A stretch of 64,000 nucleotides of DNA from Agelaius tricolor (GCA_023055355.1 JALJCS010000007.1:344001-408000), one strand, 5' to 3'. Shown: positions 12,601 to 27,600, counted from the stretch's first letter. The notes: generated by a model from the letters alone, not told the origin. Program-made: numbers and translations.

Positions 12601-15600
12601 GGGGCTCTTGATCAGGCACCGCGACGTCTTGTCCGTGGGCCACACCCCGTCCAGGGTCACCTCAGCCCGCCTGCCAAGGGACAACGGGCTCAGAACCAGG
12701 GGCTGGGAACCTGAGCAGGGCACAGCCCCGGCCAGGTAAACTCCTGTCAGCTCTTAAACCCAACCGGTGGTTCAGAAACCTCAAGTAACTCATTGACGCT
12801 GTAAACTGAACGCACCGTTTGGATTTGTCTCTTGGTTGCAGCCTGCGAGCACAGCAGACTGTCAGGGTTCTAAAATTCAGCTTATCTAACACTTACCTAT
12901 TTAACCCTTCCCCAATGGGAGGTTTTTTTTCGTCGTCAGGGTAAACAATAACTTCTTTTCTCCGGATATGTACAATCTCATCCAGGTTTAAGTTTGTTAG
13001 ATTTACTTCTCCTTCGAAGTAAATTGATCCATAACCTGCACAACAACACAAAAGGTCACAATTAAAATTGTGAAAAGGCCAATTAAGTTGTGAAAAGTCA
13101 CAATTAAAACTGTGAAAAGTCATGTGCCAGAGAGCCCACATTCCTGCTGTGCTCCCCGTGTCCCCACCCAGCCCCATCCTGTCTCCTGAGCAAAGCGACA
13201 TCTCCTTCCCCCTGAGAAAACTCTGGAGAAGCCATATCAACTTTGACACTAATATCAAATGGCTGGGAGAGCTGGGAATGTTCAACCTGGAGAAGGGAAG
13301 GCTCCAGCCAGGGCCTGAAGGGGCTCCAGGAGAGCTGCAGAGGGACTGGGGACAAGGCCTGCAGGGACAGCACCCAGGGAATGGCTGCCAGTGCCAGAGG
13401 GCAGGGCTGGATGGGATCTTGGCAATGAGGAATTGTTCCCTGGCAGGGTGGGCAGGCCCCAGAGAAACTGTGGCTGCCCCTGGATCCCTGGAAATGTCCA
13501 AGGCCAGGATGGATAGGGTTTGGAGCAGCCTGGGACAGTGGAAGGTGTCCCTGCCCATGGAATGGGAGGAGCTTTAATGCCCTTCCCAAACCAAATCAGT
13601 CTGAGATACTGGGATTTATTTTATCCTAGAATCCTACAAAACTTTGATGCCAACTGCTCCCAAAGCAAGGGCACTGGTGACAGTCAGACTGAGGGTTTGG
13701 AGCTGAGGCTCTGCAGTTTAGGATCCCTGGTCAGGGTGAAGGCCAGGGAGGCTGGGGTCTCACCCGTGCGGCCGATGGTGAAGTCTGTCACGATACATTC
13801 CTTCCTGTCGTTGGTCAGCCGGGCCAGCTCCTCCAGGGTCGGGATGGTGTAGTAGCCAGCTCGTGTCAGGACAATCCCTGCAACACAGCACTCCCTGAGA
13901 ACAGGGCTGGCAGCAAGGCATCAACATTCCCAGACTGTTATCCCATTTCTTTTGCCAGCCTGAACAGCTGGAAGCCTCAGAGGAACTGAGAATCAGGGCA
14001 CCCAAAGCAAACAGACACCACAACACCTTCATTCCACAGCCTCCAGAGCACATTTAAACCAAGTGCCCAGGCAGGTTCTGCTCAGGCATCTGCCAGGGAG
14101 CAGCAGGTGTGCAAACAGGAAGGAAGAAGGTGTGCAGGGAGAAGAAAAATTGCAGATGTATCAACACTTGAAGGAAGCACTCTCCCTCCCAGCTTGAGTA
14201 GCCTGGGGCCTCAGGCACTGCTGACCAAACTGCAGCTTCTTCTACACTTAACAGGCTCCAATTCCTCATCTATTAATTTGTCTAATGATCTTCCTATTTC
14301 CCAAAAGCATTTTGCATCTCCAAAATGTCTACACACATTTTTTCTCCACATGTCACCTGCCAGTTTCATTACATGGCACCTAAGTATTACCTGGGAGGAT
14401 TAACAAATCTTTTCCATTTACCTTCTCAAGTTTAAAAAACTCCAACACACGTGATATAAAATTGGAGGATAAAATTTCAATGCTCACTGACTCAGCAGAT
14501 AAAATTTCTGCACTTGGTAAGAAAAGCAACATTTGTATTCTGGTGGAAGGAGGAGGGAAAAAAGCAAAGGCTGAGGGCATCAAAGAGCAGCAAACTCTGC
14601 ACGCAATGCTGCTCCTGGCAGCCTCACCTGCAGGATGCTGCTGGAGGCCAGGCTCGATCTCCTTGTCCCACTCCTCCTGCAGGGAATCCTCCTGGAAGGA
14701 GGCGTCCTCGCTGCTGCCCTCCAGGCCGTTGCGCAGCGCCGCGCGCATGTTCAGCGCCACGATGGTGTCGTCCACGCCCGCGTGGGGCTTGTGCCCGCTG
14801 CCCTCCAGGCTCTGTGGGATGGGCTTGGCAATGGGGTTGGTGTAAAACCTGGTCACCTCGTGGGCCTCCTCCTCCTCCTCCCGCTCCCCGTCCTGCCTGT
14901 GGTTCTCCTCGGGAGGCACCGACAGAAAGAACCTGGGCAGAGGAAGGAGAATATGAATTGTTTCCTTCCCAGGGACTTACACCAGCATTCCTGGGCAGGC
15001 CAAGAGCTGCACTTGGGTGACCCCTGTGGGTCCCTCCTGCTCAGGAGACTCTCTGATTCTATGATTAAAATTCTCCTCTTTACAAACAAAGAGCAAACAG
15101 GACCACACCAACTGCAGTGTCAGTGATTATTCCCCTTCCCTCTGCTCCTGCTTGACTGCCACTGAGGCTCCCACTACAGCAAGGACAGGGGTGAGACTGG
15201 GACAGTCCCCACAGCCTGGGGACTAAGGCTGTGCCCTGTGCAGAGCTGAGTGGAACAGGGAGCTCAGGCTGGAGACAAGCCTCAAAGGGAGTGTAACAGC
15301 AACCCCACAGCTCCAAACCTTCTGCCCACAGGGCCAGGGTGACCTCACTCACACAGCAGCTCTTATTTTAGTAGCTTTCAATAAAATCAACGTGCTGAGC
15401 TGGGCAGGTTTTTTCCAGACTCTGATTAAAATAAATCCAAAGCAAAAATCAGAGTTCAACTGAAATATGTCCACAGGTTTTTTAGAGGAGGTTGGAATTC
15501 TGGCTTTGGGTGGGGAAGGATATAGCCTTAGAGGCTCCTCATTGTAATCTGTACAAAACACATATATAGAAAATAGAAATATGAGACACGAGGATCAGTG

Positions 15601-18600
15601 GAGCTCCCTTGCAATTCCCACATCTCTGAGGACTGACCAGCAGAGGTTCTTCTCCCCTCAGAGTCAGGCTTAGCACTTCCCCCGAGGAATATCCTGGTTT
15701 CTTGCTACAGGCAGGGAAGAGAGACTCATCCAGAACCTAAGTTCCTGCTCCCTGACCTGGATTTTGGGTGGGGTGACCTGGCAGTGCCCACACAGCAAGA
15801 ACACACGGTTAGTGCAGGAGGAAATGCATCTCGCAGCAGGTCAACTGCTATCAATGAACAGGGAAGTGACAGCCCTGAGAAGAAGGGGCAGCTGTCCAGC
15901 AGTAACTCAGGGACAGGCAGCACCAGTCTGCCTTTCTGAGGACAAGCCCTGCAGGGTGACTCACTCACCTGTCCCCATTCTCCGGGTACTCTGACGGCGA
16001 CGCCAGGTCCTCGTTCTCTCGGCTCACGGGAGAGAACAGGTTGCTGCTGTTGAGGTTCTTCAGAACCAGCTTCTTGATGCTCTTCCTAAACACACAACAC
16101 ACCAAGGAAGGGAAATTTGGATCTATCCACTGCATACATGTGTACTTTGTACTTAATCCAGATGCTCCAAGGGCCAGGAACCAGCTCTAAGAACTGTTCC
16201 CACACCCAGGACATATCAAGTCTCCCATAAGAGATCCTAAAATGTTTTGGGGAATTCCATTCAAGGCTCTGGTTAATATAGAGGTGTAAAAAAGCACAAG
16301 CCAGTGAAAGGCTCAAAGCCCAAGTTCAGCAAACCACAGTGTTCCCTGTTTCCCAAATCAGCTTTTCTACTAACACAGATCTGGCCCACAAGTGCAGGTT
16401 CATTAGCCCTTTGTTTTCACTCAACTTCAAATCTTTCCAAACTCCTTTTCTATATGACAGGCACTGCTGCACCTAAAAACTGAACCCAAAGCATTACTTG
16501 GGCAGACCCATGATTTATTTCTCACAGAAATATCTGTAGATTTGAAACAGAACTAGGGCTGGGATAAAACCACCAGAAATCTGCCTCCATATTTAGGGCA
16601 TGAGCAAACCTGTTGACACTCCCAGTTCAGGAGCAGGAAGTATTACCCTGTGCAAGCTTTCCTTGTTAGAATTCCTCAATGACTTTATAGGAGCTTTGTT
16701 TCCCATCATGGGCTGACCTCATTTTACAGCTTAAGAGTTTAAGCTGAACCTTTTCACCTCCTCTACAGAAAACAGTTCTAGTGAAGCCTTACAGACAACT
16801 TATTGTTCTTCCAATATGAACCATAGCACAAAATCATGAGATTCAAGTAATATGCAGGAGTTTCCAGAAGATTCTCACACAGAGACAAAAGAGAAGCTCA
16901 CTTTGGCATGAAGGCTCCATTGGACAGGGAGGGCTCATCATCATCCAGCCCATCAAAGAGCTGGGACTTGGCTGAGCCCGCTGACTGCAGGGCCTTGGGC
17001 CGCACTCTGGTGGCAGGGCGGGGGGTCAGCTTGTAGTGGGTGGGGGTCGTCAGGGCCTTCTGGGCTGCTGGGTTGGTTGGCTTCAGCCTCTGGAACAGAG
17101 AGAGGGACAGTTGGGAATCTCAGGCATGGGGACAGAGAGTTAGGGTGCTCCAGCCCAGGGCCCTGAAAGGCAAAGGGGGTGGTAAGCAAAGGGAAGTAAT
17201 AATTGCACCGAGGTTAGGGAGCTCCACGTACAGCCCAGCCATCAGCCTGGATCCATGGGCACCCTGGGCTCCATGCACAGCCCAGCCATCAGCCTGGATC
17301 CACGGGCACCCTGGGCTCCATGCACAGCCCCAGCCATCAGCCTGGATCCACGGGCACCCTGGGCTCCATGCACAGCCCCAGCCATCAGCCTGGATCCACG
17401 GGCACCCTGGATCCATGGGCACCCTGGGCTCCATGCACAGCCCCAGCCATCAGCCTGGATCCACGGGCACCCTGGATCCATGTACACCCCAGCCATCAGC
17501 CTGGATCCACGGGCACCCTGGGCTCCATGCACAGCCCAGCCATCAGCCTGGATCCACGGGCACCCTGGGCTCCATGCACAGCCCCAGCCATCAGCCTGGA
17601 TCCACGGGCACCCTGGGCTCCATGCACAGCCCCAGCCATCAGCCTGGATCCACGGGCACCCTGGATCCATGGGCACCCTGGGCTCCATGCACAGCCCCAG
17701 CCATCAGCCTGGATCCACGGGCACCCTGGATCCATGTACACCCCAGCCATCAGCCTGGATCCATGGGAACCCTGGGCTCCATGCACAGCCCCAGCCATCA
17801 CCCTGGATCCATGGGCACCCTGGGCTCCATGCACAGCCCCAGCCATCACCCTGGATCCATGGGCACCCTGGGCTCCATGCACAGCCCCAGCCATCACCCT
17901 GGATCCATGGGCACCCTGGATCCATGGGCACCCTGGATCCATGGGCACCCTGGATCCATGGGCACCCTGGGCTCCATGGGCACCCTGGGCTCCATGGGCA
18001 CCCTGGGCTCCATGGGCACCCCAGCCATCAGCCTGGATCCGTGGGCACCCTGGGCTCCAGGTGCCAGGCAGTACTCCCCTCCAGCCCCTGGAACCTGCGC
18101 AGGGGCAGCAGACACTCAGAACCTCCCCTACCACCTAAAAAGCCTGGGAAGTGTTTGTTTTATAATCTCTTGAACAAAGCAACAGGGAAAGGTTTCTCAA
18201 AGACTCTCAGGGATGTCCTAAGCAAAGCACTACAATTATTTTCCAAGCATTAACAACGATCCATCTTTATTCCCAATCAGCAGCAGGGAGCCCAGGAACT
18301 CCACAGCCAAGGCTGTGATGCAGGCAAAAGCAGGAAATCATGGAATGGTTTGGGTTGGAAAGTACCTTAAAGACCATGCCCTTCCAGCCCCCCTGCCACA
18401 GGCAGGGTACCTTCCACTGGGATAAAACAAAGCACTTTGTGTCGTGGAGGGTAAAAAGCCACTGCACCACTGGGAGAGCAAGAGGGCAACTTCCTTGGCT
18501 GCTCAGTGTGCACTGAAGTGATGAGGAGTGCACAGAGACCAAGCAATTCCACCTGTCACCCATAAAATGAGTTCAGGGCTGATGGGCACTCACCTCCTCC

Positions 18601-21600
18601 TTCTTCTTTGGGTCTGACATGGGGTTTCTGAAGAGTGGGGAGTCCCCAAAGGGGGAGTAGGTCAGGCTGTTGAGGTGCTGCTGGAGGACAGCTTGCTGGG
18701 CTGCAGAGGCGTTGGGGTCTGTCAGAGCTACAAAAGGAGCAGCATTTCAGTTTTAGAGCTCTGGGAACAGAACCAGGGCAGGCAGCAGCGCCCAGATCAT
18801 CTCCTTCCTCCATCAGAGTGTCCAACCATATTCACTGAGTTCTCATGGGTGAAAAGCTGAGGGCACAGAGAGCTACAGAGCAGTGGAAAGAGCCTGGCCT
18901 GCCAGAATATTCAACTAATCCAGCTGGCTTCTGAAAGGGTAGGCAGGGAAAACACTTCATGCAGAATTTTGACATTACTGCTACCACAACCATACAGGTC
19001 TAGAGTCTCCTCTACAATGGATTCTAAATCTTGTCTGTCTTAAAGCATTTTATTTTAATTCCTATTGAAATGCTCTAAGACTTCACCCCATGAAACATTC
19101 ATGCCACCAAAAGCAGCTTAATTCTAATTCCAATAAATTCAGGAGAGAAGTGGGCATTCCCAAAGAACCACAAAACCATCTCAGAACAGCAGCTTATTGT
19201 CAGGGTCTGCAGGAAGTCAGCAGGAGAGCTGGAGACAACTGGGTCTTATTTTTGTCCCAAAGGCACAGCATTCCTGTTAATAAAGGCCCTCTAGGCCTCT
19301 CCTATCTGGAAGTACTGAAAAATCCAATGTTGCACTTCCCTTAGTTTTCATTGTGCACATCTATTCTTGCTGCCCCAAATTCAATTTGGGAAATTTACTA
19401 ATCTTCAAGACAATGCTCTAAAAATAGGTGCAATTATTGGGTACACAAAGCAACTTGGAATTCCTTAAAAACATACCTACAGCTAGCAGAACAAGGGTCA
19501 TTAACACGGTCTGCACTGTGACTGAGAACAGAAGTGGCCCCAAGGAGATGCTCTGTCACTCCAAACCCTTTGGGAAGGGAGTGCTCCTGTGCTCAGGCAC
19601 GTGGGCACAAGGCAGCAGGCTCATGGACACTCACCTACAGCAGGCTGAGGGGCCCCAAAGCCCAGGGTGGCTGTGGATGTGTTGAATCCTGGCGCTCCGA
19701 ACGCTCCTGTTCCCAGCGTTCCCCCCAGCTTTGGCTGCGTGTTCCCAAACAGGGATGTCTGTCCTGCCCCCAGAGCTGTGACAGAGAGGGCATTGTCAGT
19801 CACCACTGACTCTGGCATGTTCACAGGCACAACAAAGAATTCCTTACTGGACTGCAGGAAACACCCTCCATGCCTGGGGATGCTGCAGGCAGCAGAGGCT
19901 CTGAGCACAGAGGACCCCACCAGTCATGCCCAATTTCTGCCAGGCCACTTGGCACTGTGCTGAGAAGCTCCCCTTGGAGCTGCCCTAAGCCATCCTGGCT
20001 TGAAGCTCAAACATAGCCAGCCTTTCCTAACTCAGCTACAGGCAATGCCCAGGCTGGACTGCACTGCAGCCTGAGGGCTGGAGCTGCCCAGACATGAGCT
20101 GGGAAACTGCTTACCTGTTCCAAACCCTGTTCCAAGTCCAGTGCCCAGAGTCCCAGTCGCAGGCTTATTTCCAAACAAGCTATTTCCAGCAGTGTTGGCA
20201 CCAAAACCTTCAACAACAGAATGAGCAGCTCATTAGAGATGAAATTAAAACCATTTATTTAAATAAATAAGCCTCACAGGGTTGAAGAGCCCTGCCAAAG
20301 CCAAATTTCTCACTGTTTCCAGCAGCGCAGGTTAAACTGGCAATCAGCAAGAAGGGACTTCACTGGTAATTAACACATTTTAGTTATAAATATAGCAGTA
20401 AAGCAGCACAGAAAAATGTTGGTCTGTCTTCTTAAGCTTTTCAGTTTGTTACAAACTTCAGAGTTTCCCAGAGCTGACATGATGCTGCTCTAGCTGGCAG
20501 TGGAGTAAAACGTGCTGGGGTTTTCTGAGTGCCTGGAGGGAACAAACCTCAATCCATCCTGTTTATACCACACTCATTTCTCTGACCCTCCCCACAGAGC
20601 AGGTGGGAACTCAGATCTGCACAGCTCAAGGGCACAGCTGTAGCTGCAACAAGGCCACCCCAAATCTACCATGAGCTCAGTTCTACTGCAGATGCTGAGC
20701 CCATCCCACGCTTGGTTAGTACACAAAGCCAGGATTAAACTGAAAAACTGCAGGTGTGCACCAACCCCTTGGAATCCAGCTCATTCCTCCTATAAACTGC
20801 TACACCGGCAAACCAAAACCACACACTGCAAAGGCTGGTCTCCACCAAACAGTGCCAACACACTGTGGGGCCATGGAGATCCTGAGCAGCAGAACAAGAA
20901 CTCAAAAGCACCTTTGACTCCCCTGGGAGGTTTGCCCAGCACTGCTCACCACAGTCAAACCCTGCTTGCCCTGGTTCAGAGCACTGAGAGCTACAAAGAG
21001 CTTGATTTGGGAAGGATCTAAAACATCAGCCAGCTCCCTTGAGTTCTTCCCTGTCTATATGGGCAGGCTGCACAGCACGCTAAAGGCATGGCAGGCCCCA
21101 CTGCCTTTAAATAAACAACACAAAACAGCACTGCAGGACAGGGATGGCAGGGTCCAACTCCCTCCTACTCACTCTCAGAGACACAGTTGTGTTGCTCTGA
21201 GATCCAGAATTAAAAAGGCAGGAGAGATTTCAGAGTCCCATGAAAGAAGCTGCCACTCCCTTCAGCCATCCTTACACATTGCTCCTGCTCAGTCACACCC
21301 ACCCAACAGCAGTTCTCACATCAGAGGCCACCAGGAACACACCAGCAGCTCCCCAGGACTTTGGTCCTTCCCACCACCAAGGACAACTGGAGCTGACTCA
21401 CTTCACCTTCATTGCAGTGCAGGATCTCCTGACACCTGCCCAAGCCCAGGGATCACTGGTTTTAACCCAATTCTCCCAGTGCTGCTGTGCCAACACAGGG
21501 TGTTCATAACCTCCTAACAAACCCCTCTGCTCCCTGAATCCTTGATTTCAAGAGTTTTCAACCACAGAATTACAGCATGGATGGAGTTGGAAGGGTCCAC

Positions 21601-24600
21601 CCAACACACCCCTGCCCAGGCAGGGTCACTGCAGCAGTGCCACAGGAGCTGCCCAGGGGGTTTGGGATGTCTCCAGAGAGGGAGACTCCAGCCCCTCCCT
21701 GGGCAGCTGTTCCAGGGCTCTGCCCCTCCAGGGAAGGAAGTTCTTCCTCAGGCTGGGCTGGAATTGTTGTGTTTTAGTTCCTGGCCATTGCTCCCTGTCC
21801 TGCCACTGGCACCACTGAGCAGAGGCTGGCACCATCCTGACACCCCTGGAGAGATGTGTGTGGATGGGTGGGCTATTTGGGTGGATGGATGCATCCCCTC
21901 TCAGCCTTCCCTTCTCCAGACTGACCAGGCCCAGCTCCCACAGTCTCTCCTCACCAGAGATGCTCCAGACCCCAAATCATCTCTGTGCCCTTCCCTGGAC
22001 CCTCTCCAGTAGCTCCTGGTCTTCCTTGAGCTGTGGAGCCCAGAAGTGAACAGGACACTCCAGATGAGCCTCCCTGGAGCTGAGCAGAGGGGCAGGATCC
22101 CCTCCCTGACCTGCTGGGAATGCCCTTCCCAATGCTCCCCTGGATCCTAGGAGCTATCCTGACCATCCCAGGCTGAAAATTCCCTTAAGGACTCACCAAA
22201 ACTTGACCATCTATTTCCTGAGTCAGGGAGCCCCACCAAGAGCAAAGGCACAACCCAGCACCCAGCACTGTGCCAGGGCCATCGTTCACCTGACCATTCC
22301 AACACTACAGTACCCAGCATGTGCTCTCTGCAGTGTGTGGTAGACACAGTACAGATTTAAATGACTGAAGCCACACTATTTTCCCTGTCCCCAAACTGGA
22401 AGGGTTTGCAGGGGTTCCTAAACTCAGAGCAGGTTTGTTACCGAAGAGGCCCCCGCCCGTGGTGGTACCGAACGAGGGAGCGCTGGTCGTGGTGGCTCCA
22501 AATCCAGCAGGCTTGTTCCCAAACAGGGTCTGAAAGGAAAACAACAGCAATTTGGAAACCTGGGATGCTGACACCATGGGAACTGTATTGGTGCTTGGCT
22601 GCAGGCAAGGAAGCAGAACTGAAGCCAAGCACAGCTGAGCCCCCCAGCCCACCCTCCCATGGGTGGGGTTATCCCAAGCCACCTGCAAGATCCCCAAAAG
22701 CAGCTGCTAGGGTCAGACTCAAGGGGCTTAAGGGACTTCTCCAATCTCAGTGATCCTGTGATTTTTGCTCCACCAGAACCAAAATGACTGAGTATCAAAA
22801 ACCAAGGTTGGTTTTGGTCCATCACAACTTACAGCCCTATGCTGAGGCACCCCAGTCACTGAAAACCTCAGTATTTCCAGCTGCTTTTATCACTCCACAC
22901 ATCACTTGTTAAAAAATGACTCTACTACACCTGTTTATCCTCCAGTTTCCAGCAAACCACCTGACTCTTGTATCTCAGACATCCTAATTCCTAAGCTGAC
23001 ACAACTTCTGTGCAGTCAGCACCCCGAACAGGGTTCTGCTTGGTTTTCTCTTTGTTACAGAGGCACAGACATACCGAACCACCAACACCAAATCCCGTGT
23101 TGGCTTGTCCAAAAAGGCCAGTTCCCGTTCCAAATCCAGTCCCAGCATTTGTATTGGCAGCTGTCCCAAAAAGGCCTCCAGGCTGCGAGGGCTGGGTGAC
23201 CCCAAAGAGACCCTACAAAAAGGAACCAGGTTAAGGTAACGCTCCCAGGCTTTTCCAAGTCCAGCACTGACAACAAAGATTCCAACACACAAAATCAGGC
23301 AATAAAACAATGCTGCTTTTGCCCTCGTGCTGGGGGAAGAGGAGGGGTGAAGAGCATTCCAGAAGCTTTAGTCCTCCTCCAAAAAATTAGTTACTAAAAG
23401 GAAATTAAAAAACCCCAAAAATTTATGCTCCAAGATTTAAAGGATATCAGAATTTCCTCATCACTTTGAACAATGGAGATGGAAAAGAAACATTTCACAG
23501 GGTTTTCTATGAGAAGTCACAACAAATTCACAAAGAACACAGGATATCTGAAGCCAAAGCCTCTAGTCATACAAGTTACAACTACGTAGAATCTGTCACA
23601 AAAGCCCCCAAATGTTGCTCATTTGTCACTAGAAAGCCCAAGACTGAATTCCCAAAGAAGGCTGACAATGGAATGACATTATCTGTGTGAAAATGATCAG
23701 AAGCATAGGAGTTGCTAGACAGCAGCTGCTTGAGGAGGTGAGTGGGTACATGATTTGTGAACAGCTGACTGCTCTCCAATTGTCAGGAACAAAGCTGACT
23801 GCCAGGAGGTTCCTCAGTGCACCACAGCCTCCAGAGCTCGGCACGCTGCTTGTACCCCACGGCAGGGGAACGTGAGGCACACCCAACGCTGCAGCCCCCG
23901 TGCCCGGCAGGAGCAGCTGCAGCCCCTCTTACCATGGTGTTGGTGTTGGGCTGGCCCAGGGTGCTGGTGCCCCCAAAGGAGAAGCCGGTGTTCTGCGTGG
24001 TGGTGGCCTGGCCAAAGGGTTTGTTGAACAGGCTCGTGGTCTGGGACTGCTGCCCAAAGAGCCCCCCGGTGGTGCCCGTGCCAAAGCCGGTCGTACCTGG
24101 GACACCAAGGGCAGTTAGAGAGCCAGCCCAGCACATCCACACCCCAGCATGCACACAGCAAAAAGGGTCACAGAATGTCCTGAGCTATAGGGACCCCCAG
24201 GGATCCCCCAGTGCCACCCTGCCATGCCCAGAGCCCAGCAAGCCCAGCCTGGGCATCCCTGGTGGTGCCCGTGCCAAAGCCAGTCATACCTGGGACACCA
24301 AGGGCAGTTAGAGAGCCAGCCCAGCACATCCACACCCCAGCATGCACACAGCAAAAAGGGTCACAGAATGTCCTGAGCTATAGGGACCCCCAGGGATCCC
24401 CCAGTGCCAGCCCTGCCCTGCCCAGAGCCCAGCAAGCCCAGCCTGGGCATCCCTGGCAGCTCTGGCCAAAGGCTCCTGGAGCTGTGGCAGCCTCGGGGCC
24501 GTGCCCATTCCCTGGGCAGCCTGGGCAGTGCCAGCACCCTCTGGGCAAGAACCTTGCCCTAAAATCCAACCTAAATCCCTCCCCTGGGCCAGCTCCAGCT

Positions 24601-27600
24601 GCTCCCTGGGTGCTGTCTCTGCTCAGCCAACAACCACCTCCATTCCTACAGCATGGAGGATTTGGATCTGTTTACAGTCAGATTCCACAAACACAAATAT
24701 CCAGTACTAGGAAAAAATCCTTCCCTGGCAGGGTGGGCAGGCCCTGGCACAGGGTGCCCAGAGCAGCTGGGGCTGCCCCTGCATCCCTGGCAGTGCCCAA
24801 GGCCAGGCTGCACATTAGGGCTTGGAACAGCCTGGGACAGTGGAAGGTCCCTGCCATGGCGGGGTGAGACTAGGTCAGCTTCAAGGTCCCTTCTAACCCA
24901 AACCATTCTAGGATTCTATGATCTATTTACTTTTCAATTTGCACCAAAACCTAATAAAAATCCAACTGCTGTTTATACTTTTCCAAGGGAAAGTAAGAAA
25001 ACAGAAAATAGATTCCTATGGCAAGGAGCTGCACCAGTGAATGCTGGCAATATAACCAGCACAACTCTAAGCTCACAGCAGTGTTTCAGCATCACAGAAT
25101 TCTAAATGGTTTAACAGAATATTTGCACATGCACTCACAGGAACACCAGTGCCAGGCAGTACTTACTGGTTCCAAAAGCAGTTTTATTCTGCCCATAGGA
25201 GAAGCCTGTATTGGTAGTGGAAGAGCCAAAAAGTCCTGTGGCTGTGCTGGACGTGGCAGTGGAAGAGCCAAACAAGCCAGCAGTTGCTCCTGCTCCTACA
25301 GGATTCGTGGGCCCTTTCCTATTAGCCTGGTAGTCTTCCAAACGGAGTTCCTAGAGGAAAATCCAGCTCTTTTTACCCAGGACAAGGGCAGGCAAATGTT
25401 CTTACCACACTCACCCAGCACCCCATCTTCACCAAGGTGAAGGCTCAAGAAAAGCTGCAACACCCGCATTTTTAAAAATAAGGACACTAAAAACGGGACC
25501 TGAACTTAGATCCATGTTTTTACTTTGATTTGACATCCCAGAGCCTTTTCAGATACTTTATAAATGATCTGTTTTGAAGGGTCAAGCAAACCAGCCCAAA
25601 TGGGAAGGCCTCAGGATAAATCCTTGGGAATATTAATTTATAACAAACAACTGAGCTCTGCCTGGGATCCCGTTATTATCTCAGCAGAGCAGGGCTGTTC
25701 CCAACAGGATCTCATGTCCTTCTGACAAGATGGAATTTCAGCTCTTCCAGACTCGCATCAAGCACTTGAACCCAACTGCAGTCAGCGTGGCATTGCATTA
25801 ATTGTTTTACTTGACAACACCTCTCGTGTGTGATGCAGATACTGAAGGTTCATTAGTATTTCTGCATTCATGAGCACAGACAGTAGCAAAGGCCCAGAAA
25901 GGCCCGAGGCAGGGCTGTGTGCCCCTGCACTGACCTCGAGGGACTTGCTCTCGTACTCCTTCATGGCAGTGATGCACTGGTGCTTGGTGTTGATGTTGGT
26001 GCTGACGCCGGATTTCACCATGGTGTCGGTGCCGGTTGGGGGCTGCCGGGAAGGGAGGAAGAGCCAGGTTAAAATCCAGCCAGACATGGGGGAACACAGC
26101 CACAACTCCCTGCAGAACTCCCTGGGAAATCCTACACCTAGCACAGACCTGAGGCTCTGCATGGCTGCTCTGCTTGGGCAAGACCCCACCTGAAGTGCTG
26201 CCCCAGCCCTGGGGCCCAAGAGCAGGAGGATGTGGGGCTCCAGGAGCCAGTCCAGAGGAGCCCCGGAGCTGCTCCAGGGCTGGAGCCCCTCTGCAGCCAG
26301 GCTGGGAGAGCTGGGGGGGCTCACCTGGACAGGAGAAGCTCCAGGCAGAGCTCAGAGCCCCTGGCAGGGCCTGCAGGGGCTCCAGGAGAGCTGCAGAGGG
26401 ACTGGGGACAAGGCCTGCAGGGACAGCACCCAGGGAATGGCTGCCAGTGCCAGAGGGCAGGGCTGGATGGGATCTTGGCCATGAGGAATTGTTCCCTGGC
26501 AGGGTGGGCAGGCCCTGGCACAGGGTGCCCAGAGCAGCTGGGGCTGCCCCTGCATCCCTGGCAGTGCCCAAGGCCAGGCTGGGCACTGGGGCTGGGAGCA
26601 GCCTGGGACAATGGAAGGTGTCCCTGCCATGGCAGGGGTGGCACTGGGTAGGATTTAAGGTCCCTCCCAGCCCAAATCTTGTCTGATTGCATGTTTTTAT
26701 GATTCCATCATTATTTGTACAGCTGAGGTCTCACCCAGGTGTGTTTAATGATGATCAACAGTGGAATTAGTCACAGGAACACTCAAAACAACACCCAGCA
26801 ATTCTGCTTTCTGTTTCACTTTTACAGCAGTTTACCTCAGCTTCTGACTCAAACCCTGGAGCTCTGCATGAATTCCAGTATCCCCCCTCTTTTTAACAGT
26901 GCTATGGAAGTACAAATCAGCAGCACTGCAAGAGCCCAGGCAGCATCACAGCTCTGTCCCCGAAGCCTCAGCCTTACATCAGCTCAGTCTGGAAATGAAG
27001 AGGGCTGAGATCTGCATGAACAAGTTTCTGGGGAAGAGAGCCCCTCCTCCAGCAGGCCCCAGGTAGCCCAGTTCCTCAAGGCCTCTCTGCTGGGCCACCC
27101 TCCAGGCCCAACTGCCACAGAACTTTGTAGCAGTTACTGAATCCTGTCTTAAAGGGGACTCGTCCGGAGGAGGCAGGACAGCACTCCTCTCCTGCCAGGT
27201 CCCATTCCCAGAGCCAGGCTGGCTCAGCAGAGCTATGCTGATTCTGACCCATCCCAAGATGCCTCTAACCCTTACTGCTGCCAGCATTTGCCATGGATCA
27301 CCTTCAATTCCACAGCACTTGCTGGACAGGCTCAGCTTTAGGAGCTCCTTTACTCCTTCAGTGTTGGCCCTAAACCCAGCAAGCCTGGAATTCTGTCGTG
27401 TTTGAGAGGGGATGTTTTCAAATCAGTTCAAAACACTTGCACATGAACTCATTTTTTCACCTCAGTGACCAAGACATCACACAAACGACTGCAAAACTGT
27501 ATACTTCCCACAGTAAACAGGCTGGAGTAAGAAGAAAGAGCAGAACTTACATTAAATTTAATAGTCGTGCCAGTTGGAGCTGCAGTGAAGCTGGTTGGGC

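Noticed and set aside
17040..18253. Plus-strand frames of 270-377 codons
   Set aside because: Composed almost entirely of minisatellite units; the ends extend into NUP98 exon 14 antisense and intron. No domain, no homology.
23817..24311. Plus-strand frame of 164 codons over NUP98 exon 8
   Set aside because: Antisense of exon 8 and of its tandem duplication.
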